Source of the DNA: CAVRIA01 sp963721115
GTDB lineage: Bacteria > Desulfobacterota > Binatia > HRBIN30 > CADEER01
Direction: 5' to 3'
Assembly (NCBI GenBank): GCA_963721115.1
Contig: CAVRIA010000021.1
Span: 62,001-126,000, forward strand
DNA: 64,000 bases
Positions 55,527 through 64,000 of the stretch are shown here, piece after piece (position 1 is the stretch's first letter; each line of letters begins with the position of its first letter). Position numbers and translations under genes: made by a program. Below the pieces are notes generated by a model, which was not told the DNA's origin, ran no database searches, and worked only from the letters and a program-made list of their open reading frames with translations.

Positions 55527-56363
55527 TCACTCGAAGTCGGTGAGGGCGTGGTCGGCGTAGAAGGTCGGACCGTAGATGTCGCGCCCGGAGAAGTGAAGAG
55601 GGTCGCGGGCCGAGGCGAGCATGGCGCATACGCGGCCCGGGTTCTCGACCGGCAACGCCTTCGAAGCGTCGAAGCCGAACTCGCCGAGCTCGACGGCCAT
55701 GCGCTCCGTGCCGACGAAGCCGGGCATGAGGCCGATGACCGCGATCCCGTGCCGGCGCAGCTCCTTGGCGAGCCCCGGGACCATGCGATTGAAAGCCGCC
55801 TTGGTGATCGAATAACCGAGACCCCAGCCTCCCTCGCCGATCGGCGCCGGTGTCTCCCGGTCGCCGGCGCTGGAGGTGATGTTGATGACGATGCCGCCGC
55901 CCTGGCGTTTCATGGCCGGCAGGCAGAGCTTGATCAGGTGCAGGGGGGCGATGGCGTTGCACAGCATCATCTGTTCGATCAGGTCGACCGGGGTGTCCTC
56001 GAACCAGTCCATGTGTCCGGGGCCGATGTACCGCCCGTTGTTGACCAGCACGTCGATGCGCCCGAAGCGCTCGAGCGCCGCGTCGACGCCGGCCGGCCAA
56101 TCTCCCCGTACCGAGAGGTCCAGCTTCGCGACCAGCGCCTCGGCGCCGAGATCGCGCGCCTCGCGCGCGACGCTCGCGAGGCTTCCCGGCAGCGGCTGCG
56201 TCGCCGACTTCTTCACCGTCGACGAGTGCTCGTAGCGCTCCTCTCCGGTGACCGTGCGGGCGGTCAACACCAGGTCGAAGCCGCGCTTCGCCAGCTCCAG
56301 CGCGCAGCCTCTTCCGATTCCCCGGCTGGCGCCGGTGATGAACGCGACCTTCTTGTCAGGCAT
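55527..56363 (-). CDS. SDR-family oxidoreductase
   Basis: 278 residues. FITGASRGIGRGCALELAKR, VNNGRYIGPGHMDW (NNGRY in place of NNAG), catalytic Ser in NITSSAGDRETPAP, YxxxK in GLGYSITKAAFNRM, and GRDIYGPTFYADHAL at the end. It has an insertion of ~25 residues (EERYEHSSTVKKSATQPLPG) after strand 2. 29 bp downstream of the carotenoid oxygenase gene on the same strand, so it may oxidise or reduce an apocarotenoid or another product of that enzyme. Confidence 0.88.
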   Translation of the reverse strand: MPDKKVAFITGASRGIGRGCALELAKRGFDLVLTARTVTGEERYEHSSTVKKSATQPLPGSLASVAREARDLGAEALVAKLDLSVRGDWPAGVDAALERFGRIDVLVNNGRYIGPGHMDWFEDTPVDLIEQMMLCNAIAPLHLIKLCLPAMKRQGGGIVINITSSAGDRETPAPIGEGGWGLGYSITKAAFNRMVPGLAKELRRHGIAVIGLMPGFVGTERMAVELGEFGFDASKALPVENPGRVCAMLASARDPLHFSGRDIYGPTFYADHALTDFE

Positions 56364-56392
56364 CGACCTGTCCTCGCGTCGTCCCTCGGACG

Positions 56393-57784
56393 TCAGCAGA
56401 CGCCCTCGGCCCAGTTGCCGTGGAAGCCGTACGGGATGCGGTGCGGCAGCTCGATCGTGGCGAGCGGCGCGTCCTCGACGTTGGCGGCGTCGAGGATCAA
56501 CAGGTCGCTGCGGTTCTCGGCGGCGCGATAGACGGCGGCGAGGAGGAAGCCCTCTCCCTCGGCCGCGTCCGGCGAGGCGGGGACGAAGACCGGCTCGGAG
56601 GTGAAGCTCGCGCCGCCGAGATCGTGTGCGCGGCGCTTCCCGGTGGCGTGGTCGTAGTGCAGGACGGCGTTGAACGGCCCGCCGTCGCCCGGCTCGCCGA
56701 CGCGCCCGCCGGCGTAGCCGTGGCGGTAGGCGAGGCCGGTGCGGCGCTCGTCGAGGCGGGGGAACTCGATCGGTGCGTCGTCCAGCGGCTGCTGCTTCAC
56801 GGTCCCGGCGTCGAGGTCGAGGGTCCAGCGCACCAGGTGCGCCGGCGTCGCGCGCTCGAAGCCGTCGGGGCGCTCGTCGCCGTCGAACAGCGGCACGCGC
56901 GCGTAGCGGGCGACGTCGGCGACGACGCGGCGCCCTTCGGTGAAGGCGTTCATCGGGTGGAAGACGTAGCACGGGTCGGTCTCGAACCAGCGCACGTCGG
57001 CGCTGCCGCCGTCGCGCGGCATGACCCCGATGCGCGTGCCGAGATCGGGCTCCCAGCGGATCGGCTTGTCGGTGGTCATGTTCTCGGGCCGGAAGGTGGC
57101 GGGGCAGACCAGGAAGATCACGTGCTCGCGGGTGGTGATGAAGTCGTGCATCATCGTCGGCACCGGCACCGCGATCTCCTCGGTGCGCCGCAGCTCGCCG
57201 TCCGCCGACACGACGTAGTAGTGGATGAAGGGGAAGGGGCCGTAGCCGAAGAACAGCATCTCGCCGCGCTCCGGATCGATCTTCGGATGCGCCGTCATCG
57301 CTCCCAGAAGACCGCCGCGGAAGTCGTACGCGCCGGCGGTCTCCAGGCTGCGCGGATCGAGCCGGTGCGCCGGGCCGCCTTCCCACAGCGCCAGCAGCTT
57401 GCCGGCGTGGTAGACGATGTTCGTGTTGGCGGCGTTGGGCGAGGTCTCGAGCGAGCGCTCGTCCGATGCCGTCATCGAGCTCAGGCCTCCGAACAGCGCC
57501 TCGCCCTCGCGGCGCTCGAGCGCGAAGCGCGCCGTGCGCACCCAGCGATTGCGATAGCTGGCGCGGCCGTCGCGCAGCGCGAAGGCGTGGATCATGCCGT
57601 CGCCGTCGAACCAATGGTAGGTGCCGCGCGGCGCGTACTGCGGATTGGGGCCGTTGCGGTAGAGCGTGCCGTTCAGGGAGCGGGGGATCTCGCCGCGGAC
57701 CGCGAGATCGTGAATCTCTCCCTCCATCGGCCAGGGCGCGTAGTTGCCGCGCAGGAACGGATCGTCGCGAAAAGGTCGGCTCAT
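56393..57784 (-). CDS. carotenoid oxygenase (RPE65/CCD family)
   Basis: 463 residues, seven-bladed propeller. RNGPNPQYAPRGTYHWFDGDGMIH at the N-terminus (shown in parts elsewhere). The four iron-binding His are seen in LGAMTAHPKIDPE, TMMHDFITTREHV, YVFHPMNAF and PYGFHGNWAEG at the C-terminus. Cleaves a double bond of a carotenoid, apocarotenoid or a stilbene-like phenylpropanoid with O2. No carotenoid synthesis genes are in the window, so lignin-derived stilbenes are a fair alternative. Coupled by position with the SDR downstream. Confidence 0.93.
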   Translation of the reverse strand: MSRPFRDDPFLRGNYAPWPMEGEIHDLAVRGEIPRSLNGTLYRNGPNPQYAPRGTYHWFDGDGMIHAFALRDGRASYRNRWVRTARFALERREGEALFGGLSSMTASDERSLETSPNAANTNIVYHAGKLLALWEGGPAHRLDPRSLETAGAYDFRGGLLGAMTAHPKIDPERGEMLFFGYGPFPFIHYYVVSADGELRRTEEIAVPVPTMMHDFITTREHVIFLVCPATFRPENMTTDKPIRWEPDLGTRIGVMPRDGGSADVRWFETDPCYVFHPMNAFTEGRRVVADVARYARVPLFDGDERPDGFERATPAHLVRWTLDLDAGTVKQQPLDDAPIEFPRLDERRTGLAYRHGYAGGRVGEPGDGGPFNAVLHYDHATGKRRAHDLGGASFTSEPVFVPASPDAAEGEGFLLAAVYRAAENRSDLLILDAANVEDAPLATIELPHRIPYGFHGNWAEGVC

Positions 57785-57925
57785 GGTCGCTCCTCCTCGG
57801 CGCCATCTATATCACCGGCTCGCGGTCTGGAAAGGCGCCGGCCCGCGGCGACTTGAGACGGGACGCGGTTTCGTGATTGGTTGATCGGAGAGAGTGAGTC
57901 ACCGCGCATCTGCGAGGAGGAATTC

Positions 57926-58120
57926 ATGAAGGTCATCGTCGATTGGGATCTCTGCGAGTCCAACGCGGTCTGTATGAAGGTCTGCCCGGAAGTGTTCGAG
58001 CTGCAGGAGGACGACACCCTGCTGATCAAGAACGAAAGCCCTCCCGAGAGCCTGCGCGCCAAGGTCGAGGAGGCGGTGCGCCGCTGCCCGCGCCAGGCGA
58101 TCTCGATCGAGGAGGAGTAG
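57926..58120 (+). CDS. small 3Fe-4S/4Fe-4S ferredoxin
   Basis: 64 residues. MKVIVDWDLCESNAVCMKVC begins the protein with Cys10, Cys16 and Cys20; the last ligand is in VRRCPRQAISIEE. The spacing Cx5Cx3C...CP is that of ferredoxins serving cytochrome P450s and related oxygenases. No P450 is in the window; the nearby carotenoid oxygenase needs no ferredoxin. GAGGAGG lies 7 bases before the ATG. Divergent from the carotenoid oxygenase and convergent with the SDR. Confidence 0.9.
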   Translation: MKVIVDWDLCESNAVCMKVCPEVFELQEDDTLLIKNESPPESLRAKVEEAVRRCPRQAISIEEE

Positions 58121-58128
58121 GGTCTCCG

Positions 58129-58900
58129 CTACGGCTTCACACTGATCCCGCCGTCGACCGGGATCACGGTGCCGTTGACGTAGGCGCCGGCGCGCGAGGC
58201 CAGGTAGATGGCGACGCCCGCCATGTCCTCCGGCTCGCCGATACGGCCGAGGGGGCAGGAGGAAACGATCGCGTCTCGGAAGCGGTCGAGCGTCTCCGCC
58301 ATCATCTTGCTCTCGAACGGACCGGGCGCGACGGCGTTGACCGTGATGCCGCGCGGCGCCAGCTGGATGGCGAGGGCGCGCGTCAGGTGGTGCACGGCTG
58401 CCTTGCTCGACGGAGTAGGCGTAGGTCTCGAGCAACGGCACGCGCAGCCCGTCGATCGAGCCGATGTTGATGACCCGCGCCGGGTCCCCGGGCTGGGCGG
58501 CCTTCTCCAGCAGGGGCAGGCAGGCGCGGGTGAGGTGGAACACCGACTTGACGTTCAGCGCCAGCACCTTGTCCCACGCCGCGTCCGGGTACTCCGCCAA
58601 CGGCGCGCCCCAGTTGGCGCCGGCGTTGTTGACCAGGATGTGCAGCGCCGGCTCGCGTTTCGCCAGCTCGGCGGCGAGCTGATTCGCCGCCGCCTCGGTG
58701 GAGAGGTCGGCGGGCAGGGAGAGACAGGTCCCGTGCTTCGCCAGCTCGGCGGCGACCCGGTCGCAGACGTCCTTCTTGCGCGACGAGATGTAGACCTTGG
58801 CGCCGTTCTCCACGTAGCCGCGCGCGATCATCAGGCCGATGCCGCGCGAGCCGCCGGTGACCAGCGCCACCTTGCCGCGAATCGAAAACAGGTCTTTCAC
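58129..58900 (-). CDS. SDR-family oxidoreductase (1-base insertion)
   Basis: About 256 residues after repair. ALVTGGSRGIGLMIARGYVE, VNNAGANWGAPLAEYP, Ser in INIGSIDGLRVP, YxxxK split by the frame break, VNAVAPGPFESKMMAE and NGTVIPVDGGISVKP. An extra base near 58411 separates TYAYS from SSKAAVHHLTRAL; removing it restores the catalytic YSSSK motif. GTG at 58900 behind GAGGAGG overlaps the stop of the upstream SDR. Resembles 3-oxoacyl-ACP reductase/gluconate dehydrogenase-type SDRs. Confidence 0.88.
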
Positions 58901-59709
58901 CAGACGTCCTCCTCGAACATGGCGTCGAGCTTCGCCGCCCGCCGGCGCAGGATCTCGCGTTGCTCGGGATGGGTCAGGATGTAGAGATCGCCGCGCTCGA
59001 TGCCGCGCACGACGCGCCGCGCGACCTCCTCCGGCGCGATGGTGCCGCCGGCCATGGCGTCCGCGGCCGGCAGGACGAGCTCCTTGCCGGTGCGTAGCTC
59101 GTTCGGCCGCATGCGCACCGAGTTCTCGTTGATGTTGGTCGCCACGATCATCGGGCACAGTACGCTCACCCCGATGCCGCGCGGCTTGAGCTCGCGGTGC
59201 AGGGCCTCGCTGAGGCCGACGACCGCGAACTTCGCCGCCGAGTAGATGCCGAGCCAGCGCATGCCGACCAGGCCGGCCATGGAGGCGGTGTTGACGATGT
59301 GGCCGCCGGCGCCCTGCTCGATGAGGATCGGCAGGAAGGTCTCGACCCCGTGCACGACGCCCCAGAAGTCGACGTTCATGGTGTAGACCCAGTCGTGGTG
59401 CGTGGCGTCGGCGATTTCGCCGAACAGCGCAATGCCGGCGTTGTTGCAGACGATGTGAACCGCCCCGAAGCGCTGGCGCGTGGCGGCGGCCAGGGCCTGT
59501 ACGCTGTCGAGCTCGGTGACGTCGGTCCGTACCCCGAGCACGCGGGCACCGCTCGCCTCGAGCTCCTGCGTGGCGCGACCCAGGGCCTGCTCGTCGAGAT
59601 CGGCCAGCACCACCGAAGCCCCGCGCGCGGCGAAGGCGCGCGCCACGGTGAGCCCGATTCCTCCGGCGCCGCCGGTGATCACGGCGACGCGATCCTTGAA
59701 GGCATCCAT
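58897..59709 (-). CDS. SDR-family oxidoreductase
   Basis: 270 residues. VITGGAGGIGLTVARAFAAR, ADLDEQALG (Asp, NAD preference), CNNAGIALFGEI, Ser in VNTASMAGLVGM, YxxxK in GIYSAAKFAVVGL and VLCPMIVATNINEN. The C-terminal ~50 residues (EVARRVVRGIERGDLYILTH) are of the longer SDR type that often acts on acyl or steroid-like substrates. ATG at 59709 chosen because homology starts at MDAFKDR; no Shine-Dalgarno is visible. Coupled to the downstream SDR by GTGA. Confidence 0.9.
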   Translation of the reverse strand: MDAFKDRVAVITGGAGGIGLTVARAFAARGASVVLADLDEQALGRATQELEASGARVLGVRTDVTELDSVQALAAATRQRFGAVHIVCNNAGIALFGEIADATHHDWVYTMNVDFWGVVHGVETFLPILIEQGAGGHIVNTASMAGLVGMRWLGIYSAAKFAVVGLSEALHRELKPRGIGVSVLCPMIVATNINENSVRMRPNELRTGKELVLPAADAMAGGTIAPEEVARRVVRGIERGDLYILTHPEQREILRRRAAKLDAMFEEDVW

Positions 59710-59753
59710 AAGGGAGGCGGTTACCACGCGGGCCGCGGGGGCGGCAAACAGAG

Positions 59754-59793
59754 GTGAGCGAGTGAGCCGGTGAGCCGGTGAGCCGGTGGGCGA
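59754..59793. repeat. GTGAGCCG tandem octamers
   Basis: Five 8-bp units: gtgagcga, gtgagccg three times, gtgggcga. Same family as 51375-51406. Lies 45 bp upstream of the SDR start on the opposite strand, in the 209-bp gap before the amidohydrolase. Confidence 0.8.
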
Positions 59794-59918
59794 GGAGAGA
59801 GGCATGACCGGTGACCGGTTGGGGAGGATGAACCGTGGGCCGATCGGATGCGCACGTCTCCATTGATTGTGCGGGGCTCGATGTGCGCAAGTGATGTCGG
59901 AACGGGGTGAGACGGGCC

Positions 59919-61598
59919 ATGGGCGAGCACTACGATCTGTTGATTCGCGGCGGGCTGCTGGTGGACGGCAGCGGCGCTCCGGGTAGGCGAGGTGATCTGG
60001 CCGTGCGCGGCGGGCGTATCGCGGCACTGGGGGAGATCGCCGGGACGGCGGAGCGGACGATCGACGCCGGTGGCCTGGTGGTTGCGCCCGGCTTCGTCGA
60101 CATCCATACGCACTACGACGCGCAGGTCTTCTGGGATCGCATGTTGACGATCTCGCCGTGGCACGGCGTGACGTCGGTGGTGATGGGCAACTGCGGTTTC
60201 GGCATCGCGCCGACGCGACCGGAGCACCGCGACATGATCATGCGCACGCTGGAGAACGTCGAGGGGATGTCGCTCGAGGCGCTGAACGCCGGGGTAGGGG
60301 AGCAGTGGCCGTTCGAGACCTTCCCGCAGTATCTCGATGCCATCGAGCGGCGCGGGACGGCGATCAACGTCGGGGTGCTCGTCGGCCACACGCCGGTGCG
60401 CATGTACGTCATGGGCGAGGAGTCGACGGAGCGCGAAGCGACGGCGGACGAGATCGAGTCGATGCGGCGTATCGTCCTCGAGGCGCTGCGCGCCGGGGCG
60501 ATCGGCTTCGCGACCTCGAAGTCGATCACCCACGTCGGCTGGGCCGGCCGGCCGGTGCCGAGCCGCGCCGCGGCGGCGGCGGAGATCGAGACGCTGGCCG
60601 GATGTCTCGGCGAGAGCGGCGGCGGTGTTCTGCAGGCGACGATCGGGCGCGGCCTCTTCGTGAAGGAGCTGGCGGAGATTCAGAAGCGCATCGGCAGACC
60701 GGTGACCTGGACCGCCCTGCTCGCCGGCATGCTGGGACCGGACGGCCACCGCAAGGTGTTGGAGGAGACGCGGGAGCTGCAGCGCCGCGGCATCGAGGTG
60801 GTACCGCAGGTCTCCTGCCGGCCGTTGCTGTTCGAGTTCCAGTTCAAGGCGCCCTTTCCGCTCGAGAGCCTGCCGGAGTTCAAGCCGGTCTCGGCGGCCG
60901 ACCTGGAGGGGAAGAAGCGGATCTACGCCGACCCGGCCTTCCGCCGCGCCCTGCGCGAGCGCGGCGGGCGGGGATTCGCCGCGCGTTTGGAGGACATGGT
61001 GATCGCCGACTGTCCGTCCGATCCCGCGCTGGCGGAGCGGCGGCTCGCCGACGTCGCGGCCGAGCGCGGTGTCGGAGCGATCGATCTCGCCCTCGACCTC
61101 GCCCTGCAGAGCGACCTCGAGGCGCGCTTCCGCATGGCGATCATGAACACCGACGAGCGCGCCGTCGCCGAGCTGCTGACCCATCCGAGCACCATGCTCG
61201 GCCTCTCCGACGCCGGGGCGCATGCCAGCCAGCTCTGCGACGCCTGCGCCCCGACGCATCTGCTCGCCCACTGGGTGCGCGAGACCGGCGTGCTCACCCT
61301 CGAGCAGGCGGTGCGGCTGCTCACCTCGCGCTCCGCCGACGTCTTCGGCCTCTGCGACCGCGGCCGTCTCGCGGTCGGTCTCGCCGCCGACGTCGCGATC
61401 TTCGATCCCCAGACGGTCGGCTGCTCGCCGCTGCGCCGCGTGCGCGACTTTCCCGCCGGCGCCGACCGCCTGGTGTCCGATGCGGCGGGCATCCGGGCCG
61501 TTATCGTCAACGGCGCGGTGATCCGCGAGGACGGCCGCGACCAGGTCGACCTCGAAGGCCCGCTGCCCGGCAAGCTGCTGCGAAGAGCTGTCGGGTGA
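59919..61598 (+). CDS. N-acyl-D-amino-acid deacylase-type amidohydrolase
   Basis: 559 residues. YDLLIRGGLLVDGSGAPGRR, the metal motif FVDIHTHYDAQVFWD, VVMGNCGFGIAPTRPEHRD and LGLSDAGAHASQLCD are the hallmarks of the D-aminoacylase/dihydroorotase-like group, and the C-terminal beta-sandwich returns (GLAADVAIFDPQ, VIVNGAVIREDG). Hydrolyses an amide or related bond. Many soil relatives are annotated as D-aminoacylases without proof. ATG at 59919 used; an in-frame GTG lies four codons earlier. Confidence 0.9.
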   Translation: MGEHYDLLIRGGLLVDGSGAPGRRGDLAVRGGRIAALGEIAGTAERTIDAGGLVVAPGFVDIHTHYDAQVFWDRMLTISPWHGVTSVVMGNCGFGIAPTRPEHRDMIMRTLENVEGMSLEALNAGVGEQWPFETFPQYLDAIERRGTAINVGVLVGHTPVRMYVMGEESTEREATADEIESMRRIVLEALRAGAIGFATSKSITHVGWAGRPVPSRAAAAAEIETLAGCLGESGGGVLQATIGRGLFVKELAEIQKRIGRPVTWTALLAGMLGPDGHRKVLEETRELQRRGIEVVPQVSCRPLLFEFQFKAPFPLESLPEFKPVSAADLEGKKRIYADPAFRRALRERGGRGFAARLEDMVIADCPSDPALAERRLADVAAERGVGAIDLALDLALQSDLEARFRMAIMNTDERAVAELLTHPSTMLGLSDAGAHASQLCDACAPTHLLAHWVRETGVLTLEQAVRLLTSRSADVFGLCDRGRLAVGLAADVAIFDPQTVGCSPLRRVRDFPAGADRLVSDAAGIRAVIVNGAVIREDGRDQVDLEGPLPGKLLRRAVG

Positions 61599-61721
61599 CC
61601 GCTCCGCGCCGGGCTCGCCCGTGCGGGCTGGAAGCTCGAGGTCGCCGCCCCGGCGGGATCTTCGAGCGCGCCGCGGCGCGGCTCCTGCATTCCCCGATCA
61701 GCCGCCCAGCTAGCGGCCCAA

Positions 61722-62108
61722 TTAGCGGTTGACCACGCAGGCGTTCTGGCTGCGATCGAAGCAGAAGCCGGTGTCGCAATGGCAGAAGGCCAGTGCGCGT
61801 GAGGCAACCGGCGAACAGGAACAGGCGCCGAGGCCGCACGTGTCGGGAAAATCCGGCGCCGAGGCGCAGCAAAACTGCGTGGTCACCACGCCGCCGCTCG
61901 CGATGCACCCCTCTTCTTCGGGAGACGACTCGCAGCCGCCGAGGGCGTTGTTGACCGCCGTCACCAGCTCATCGATGGTCACTTGACCATCCTGGTTGAA
62001 ATCTCCCTTGCAGGTCGGACTGCACTGCGCGCGGGCGGGGCCGGCGGCACACAACCCCATCGCCGCCACCAGGATCACCACGGTCGTCACGAGCGAGCTT
62101 CGCTTCAT
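61722..62108 (-). CDS. secreted Cys-rich protein with one dockerin-like calcium loop
   Basis: 128 residues. Signal peptide about 1-28 (LVTTVVILVAAMGLCAAGPARA), then GDFNQDGQVTIDELVTAVNN, a single EF-hand/dockerin-like Ca loop (DxNxDGxVxxxE). The rest contains ~15 Cys in closely spaced groups (CCASAPDFPDTCGLGACSCS, CHCDTGFCF), likely disulfide-bonded. Single loops of this sequence are frequent in secreted proteins of deltaproteobacteria-like and Binatota genomes, by recollection. Surface or extracellular role; partner unknown. GGAGGA precedes the ATG. Confidence 0.75.
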   Translation of the reverse strand: MKRSSLVTTVVILVAAMGLCAAGPARAQCSPTCKGDFNQDGQVTIDELVTAVNNALGGCESSPEEEGCIASGGVVTTQFCCASAPDFPDTCGLGACSCSPVASRALAFCHCDTGFCFDRSQNACVVNR

Positions 62109-62196
62109 CACCGTGTCCTCCTGACGTGCCGCATGGCGAGTTCGGCGGAGCAAGTCAATAGCCGTCCATCCATCCGGCTTTCGCCGGCGCCGCCGC

Positions 62197-63121
62197 TCAC
62201 TCCCGTTTGCGGGCCGGTCTGCGGGAGCGCCGTGCGACAGGCGGAGCAAAGCTCGCGGCCAACGTGGCGAACTCCTCGGCGCGCGGCGAGGTCGGGCGCC
62301 ACGCGAAGCCGATGGTGCGCGTCGGGATCGGTCGACGGAAGGGGACCAGGGCGAGGGCCGCTCGCTGCGCCTCCACGGCAACGGCGAGCTGCGGCAGCAA
62401 CGTCAGCCCCTCGCCGCCCGCTACCATCTGCACCAGCGTGGACAGACTGCCGGCCCGGAAGTCACCCACCTCCTGCAGGCCGGCCGCACTGCAGATCGAC
62501 AGCGCCTGATCGCGCAAGCAGTGTCCGTCCTCCAGCAGGAGTACCTGGTTGCCGTGCAGATCGGCTTCGCCGAGGCTCTTGCGCCGCGCCAGCGGGTGGC
62601 CGGCGGGAAGCGCGACGACGAAGGGGTCGTCGAACAGCGGCAGCGTGGCCAGGCCGTCGAGAGGGGCATCGAGGGAGAGCAGCAGGAGGTCGAGCTCCCC
62701 GCGGCGCGCCGCGTCCGACGAGCTCGACCGTGGTCGCTTCGTGAAGGCGAACCCGCAGCTGCGGGTGGCACCGGCGCACCCTGGGCAGAACGCCCGGCAG
62801 CAGGTAAGGGGCGACGGTGGGGATGACGCCGAGACGCAGCAGCCCGCAGAGCGGCCGGTTGAGGCTGCGCGCGACGTCCTTGAGGGCGCGCACCTCCTCC
62901 AGAATGCGCTCGGCGCGGTTCACCAGCTGCTGCCCGGCCGTGGTGATCAATACCTTGCGCCGGTCGCGCTCGAAGAGACGGACCTCCAGCTGCGCCTCGA
63001 GCTGCTGCAGCTGCAGGCTCAGGCCCGGCTGCGTCACGTGGCAGGCGGCGGCGGCGGCGCGGAAGTTCCGCTGCGCGGCGACCGCAACGGCGTACTCGAG
63101 CTGGCGCAGCGTGATCTCCAT
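62197..63121 (-). CDS. oxyR: OxyR-type LysR regulator (1-base insertion)
   Basis: About 307 residues after repair. Winged helix MEITLRQLEYAVAVAAQRNF with VTQPGLSLQLQQLEAQL. The two redox Cys of OxyR are conserved in LLEDGHCLRDQALSIC (nine residues apart as in E. coli Cys199/Cys208), so it should sense hydrogen peroxide. The frame breaks at the CC pair 62715-62716 (plus strand): dropping one base joins ATTVELV to DAARRGELDLLLLSLDAP. Divergent from katA, its expected target, across a 114-bp A/T-rich control region. Confidence 0.92.
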
Positions 63122-63130
63122 GCCGAGGAG

Positions 63131-63155
63131 ATTATCACAGAGACAAGTATTATCA
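63131..63155. promoter_or_regulatory. candidate OxyR operator between oxyR and katA
   Basis: ATTATCA occurs at 63131-63137 and at 63149-63155 in the only A/T-rich part of the region. GATAAT on the minus strand doubles as possible -10 of oxyR. The spacing (18 bp) does not fit the full OxyR four-element consensus, so this is tentative. Confidence 0.4.
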
Positions 63156-63235
63156 ATTTTGTAAATCAGCCGCGAGCGGCTATGACTTCTTCTCGTACTC
63201 GCCGATGACGGCGAGGAACGGAAAGGAGATACGAA

Positions 63236-64000
63236 ATGGCCAAGACGACGCTTCGCACCGAGTCCGGCGCGCCGGTCGCCGACAATCAGAGCTCGCAGAC
63301 GGCCGGTCCGCGGGGGCCGATCGTTCTGCAGGACCAGCACCTCCTCGAGAAGCTGGCACGCTTCAACCGGGAGCGCATTCCCGAGCGCGTGGTGCACGCG
63401 GTGGGCTCGGGGGCGCATGGCACCTTCGAGGTCACCAGCGCGGACGTGCCGCGTTGGACCCGCATGCGCATGATGAGCGAGGTGGGGAAGCGGACCGAAG
63501 TGTTCGCGCGCTTCTCGACCGTCGCCGGGTCGAAGGGCGCACCGGACGCGGTACGCGATCCGCGCGGCTTCGCGGTCAAGTTCTACACGGAGGACGGCAA
63601 CTGGGATCTCGCCGGCAACAACACGCCCATCTTCTTCCTGCGCGATCCGATCAAGTTCCCCGACTTCATCCACAGCCAGAAGTACGACCCGTACACGAAC
63701 CAGCAGGAGCCGGAGAACGTGTGGGACTTCTTCTCGTTGAGCCCGGAGACGACGCACCAGTTCACGTGGCTGTTCGGCGATCGCGGCATCCCCGCTTCGT
63801 ACCGGCACATGGACGGCTTCGGGTCGCACACGTTCCAGTGGGTGAACGCCGCCGGCGAGCGCTTCTGGGTCAAGTTCCACTTCAAGACCGACCAGGGCAT
63901 CCGTTGCCTGACGAGCGAGGAGGCGGCGCGCGCCGCCGGCGCCAATCCGCAGCACCACCAGCAGGATCTGGTGGAGGCGATCGATCGCGGCGAGTTTCCG
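63236..64000 (+). CDS. katA: catalase, 5' part
   Basis: First 255 residues of a monofunctional haem catalase; runs past the window end. Distal His54 in RIPERVVHAVGSGAHGTFEV, ARFSTVAGSKGAPDAVRDPR, and the distal Asn region GNWDLAGNNTPIFFLRD are the catalase signature. FPDFIHSQKYDPYTNQQ and HTFQWVNAAGERFWVKFH follow the family. Canonical AAGGAG 9 bases before the ATG at 63236. Decomposes hydrogen peroxide in the cytoplasm; regulated, most likely, by the divergent OxyR. The proximal Tyr and clade-defining C-terminus are not in view. Confidence 0.95.
   Translation, partial: MAKTTLRTESGAPVADNQSSQTAGPRGPIVLQDQHLLEKLARFNRERIPERVVHAVGSGAHGTFEVTSADVPRWTRMRMMSEVGKRTEVFARFSTVAGSKGAPDAVRDPRGFAVKFYTEDGNWDLAGNNTPIFFLRDPIKFPDFIHSQKYDPYTNQQEPENVWDFFSLSPETTHQFTWLFGDRGIPASYRHMDGFGSHTFQWVNAAGERFWVKFHFKTDQGIRCLTSEEAARAAGANPQHHQQDLVEAIDRGEFP

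Overview
The window is 64 kb of very GC-rich bacterial chromosome, with densely packed genes, many ATGA/GTGA start-stop overlaps and G/C-biased third codon positions. The gene mix suggests an uncultured soil or sediment bacterium. It includes acyl-CoA chemistry, many SDRs, a luciferase-like oxidoreductase, a DUF849 cleavage enzyme, a SCPx-type thiolase with a DUF35 partner, and a secreted Cys-rich protein with one dockerin-like calcium loop. My best guess is a Binatota / deltaproteobacteria-like lineage; this is inference from gene content only. No rRNA, tRNA, prophage or CRISPR array was recognised.

Layout. 1-8.7 kb: alpha-glucan metabolism, with glgP facing an operon glgE > treS-maltokinase > glgB (the GlgE maltosyltransferase pathway). 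9.2-10.1 kb: iron storage (bfr, bfd) under a Fur-like box. 10.3-17.5 kb: a phosphonate gene cluster (PEP mutase fused to a nucleotidyltransferase, two-subunit phosphonopyruvate decarboxylase, AEP transaminase, a second nucleotidyltransferase, a CDP-alcohol phosphatidyltransferase). It is faced by a PhyH-type oxygenase and a flippase-like membrane protein, and the set most simply reads as phosphonolipid synthesis. 17.6-24.8 kb: ferritin-like protein, an anchored protein, a GT-B glycosyltransferase, and an SbcD/SbcC-like (YhaO/YhaN) pair. 24.8-30.6 kb: two sensor kinases (one with permuted domains), a receiver-like protein, a HEPN protein and an SDR. 30.6-37.2 kb: repeat-rich accessory DNA with a GST, an LLM oxidoreductase, an autoinhibited Fic protein, and the thiolase-DUF35 pair. 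37.3-43.9 kb: a complete SUF iron-sulfur operon (rrf2 > sufB > sufC > sufD > sufS > sufU > sufT) behind an IscR-type operator. 43.9-50 kb: PlsC, acyl-CoA dehydrogenase, a toxin-antitoxin pair, a MerB-like protein, acetyl-CoA synthetase. 50.3-61.6 kb: amidohydrolases, BKACE, NodB-like deacetylase, VOC, patatin, carotenoid oxygenase, ferredoxin and three SDRs. 61.7-64 kb: secreted Cys-rich protein, oxyR, and divergent katA running off the end.

Two things stand out besides the phosphonate cluster. First, the intergenic DNA carries several unrelated repeat families that share one design: tandem 8-bp units arranged as facing arms around a short loop. There is also a ~90-bp TTGTGG...CCACAA palindromic family and a third repeat that abuts stop codons. 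Second, at least eight conserved genes (including sufS, oxyR and the treS fusion) are each split by one base, usually in a short G or C run. Restoring that base gives a seamless family protein, so consensus errors in the assembly are the likely cause; the affected genes are annotated here across the break.
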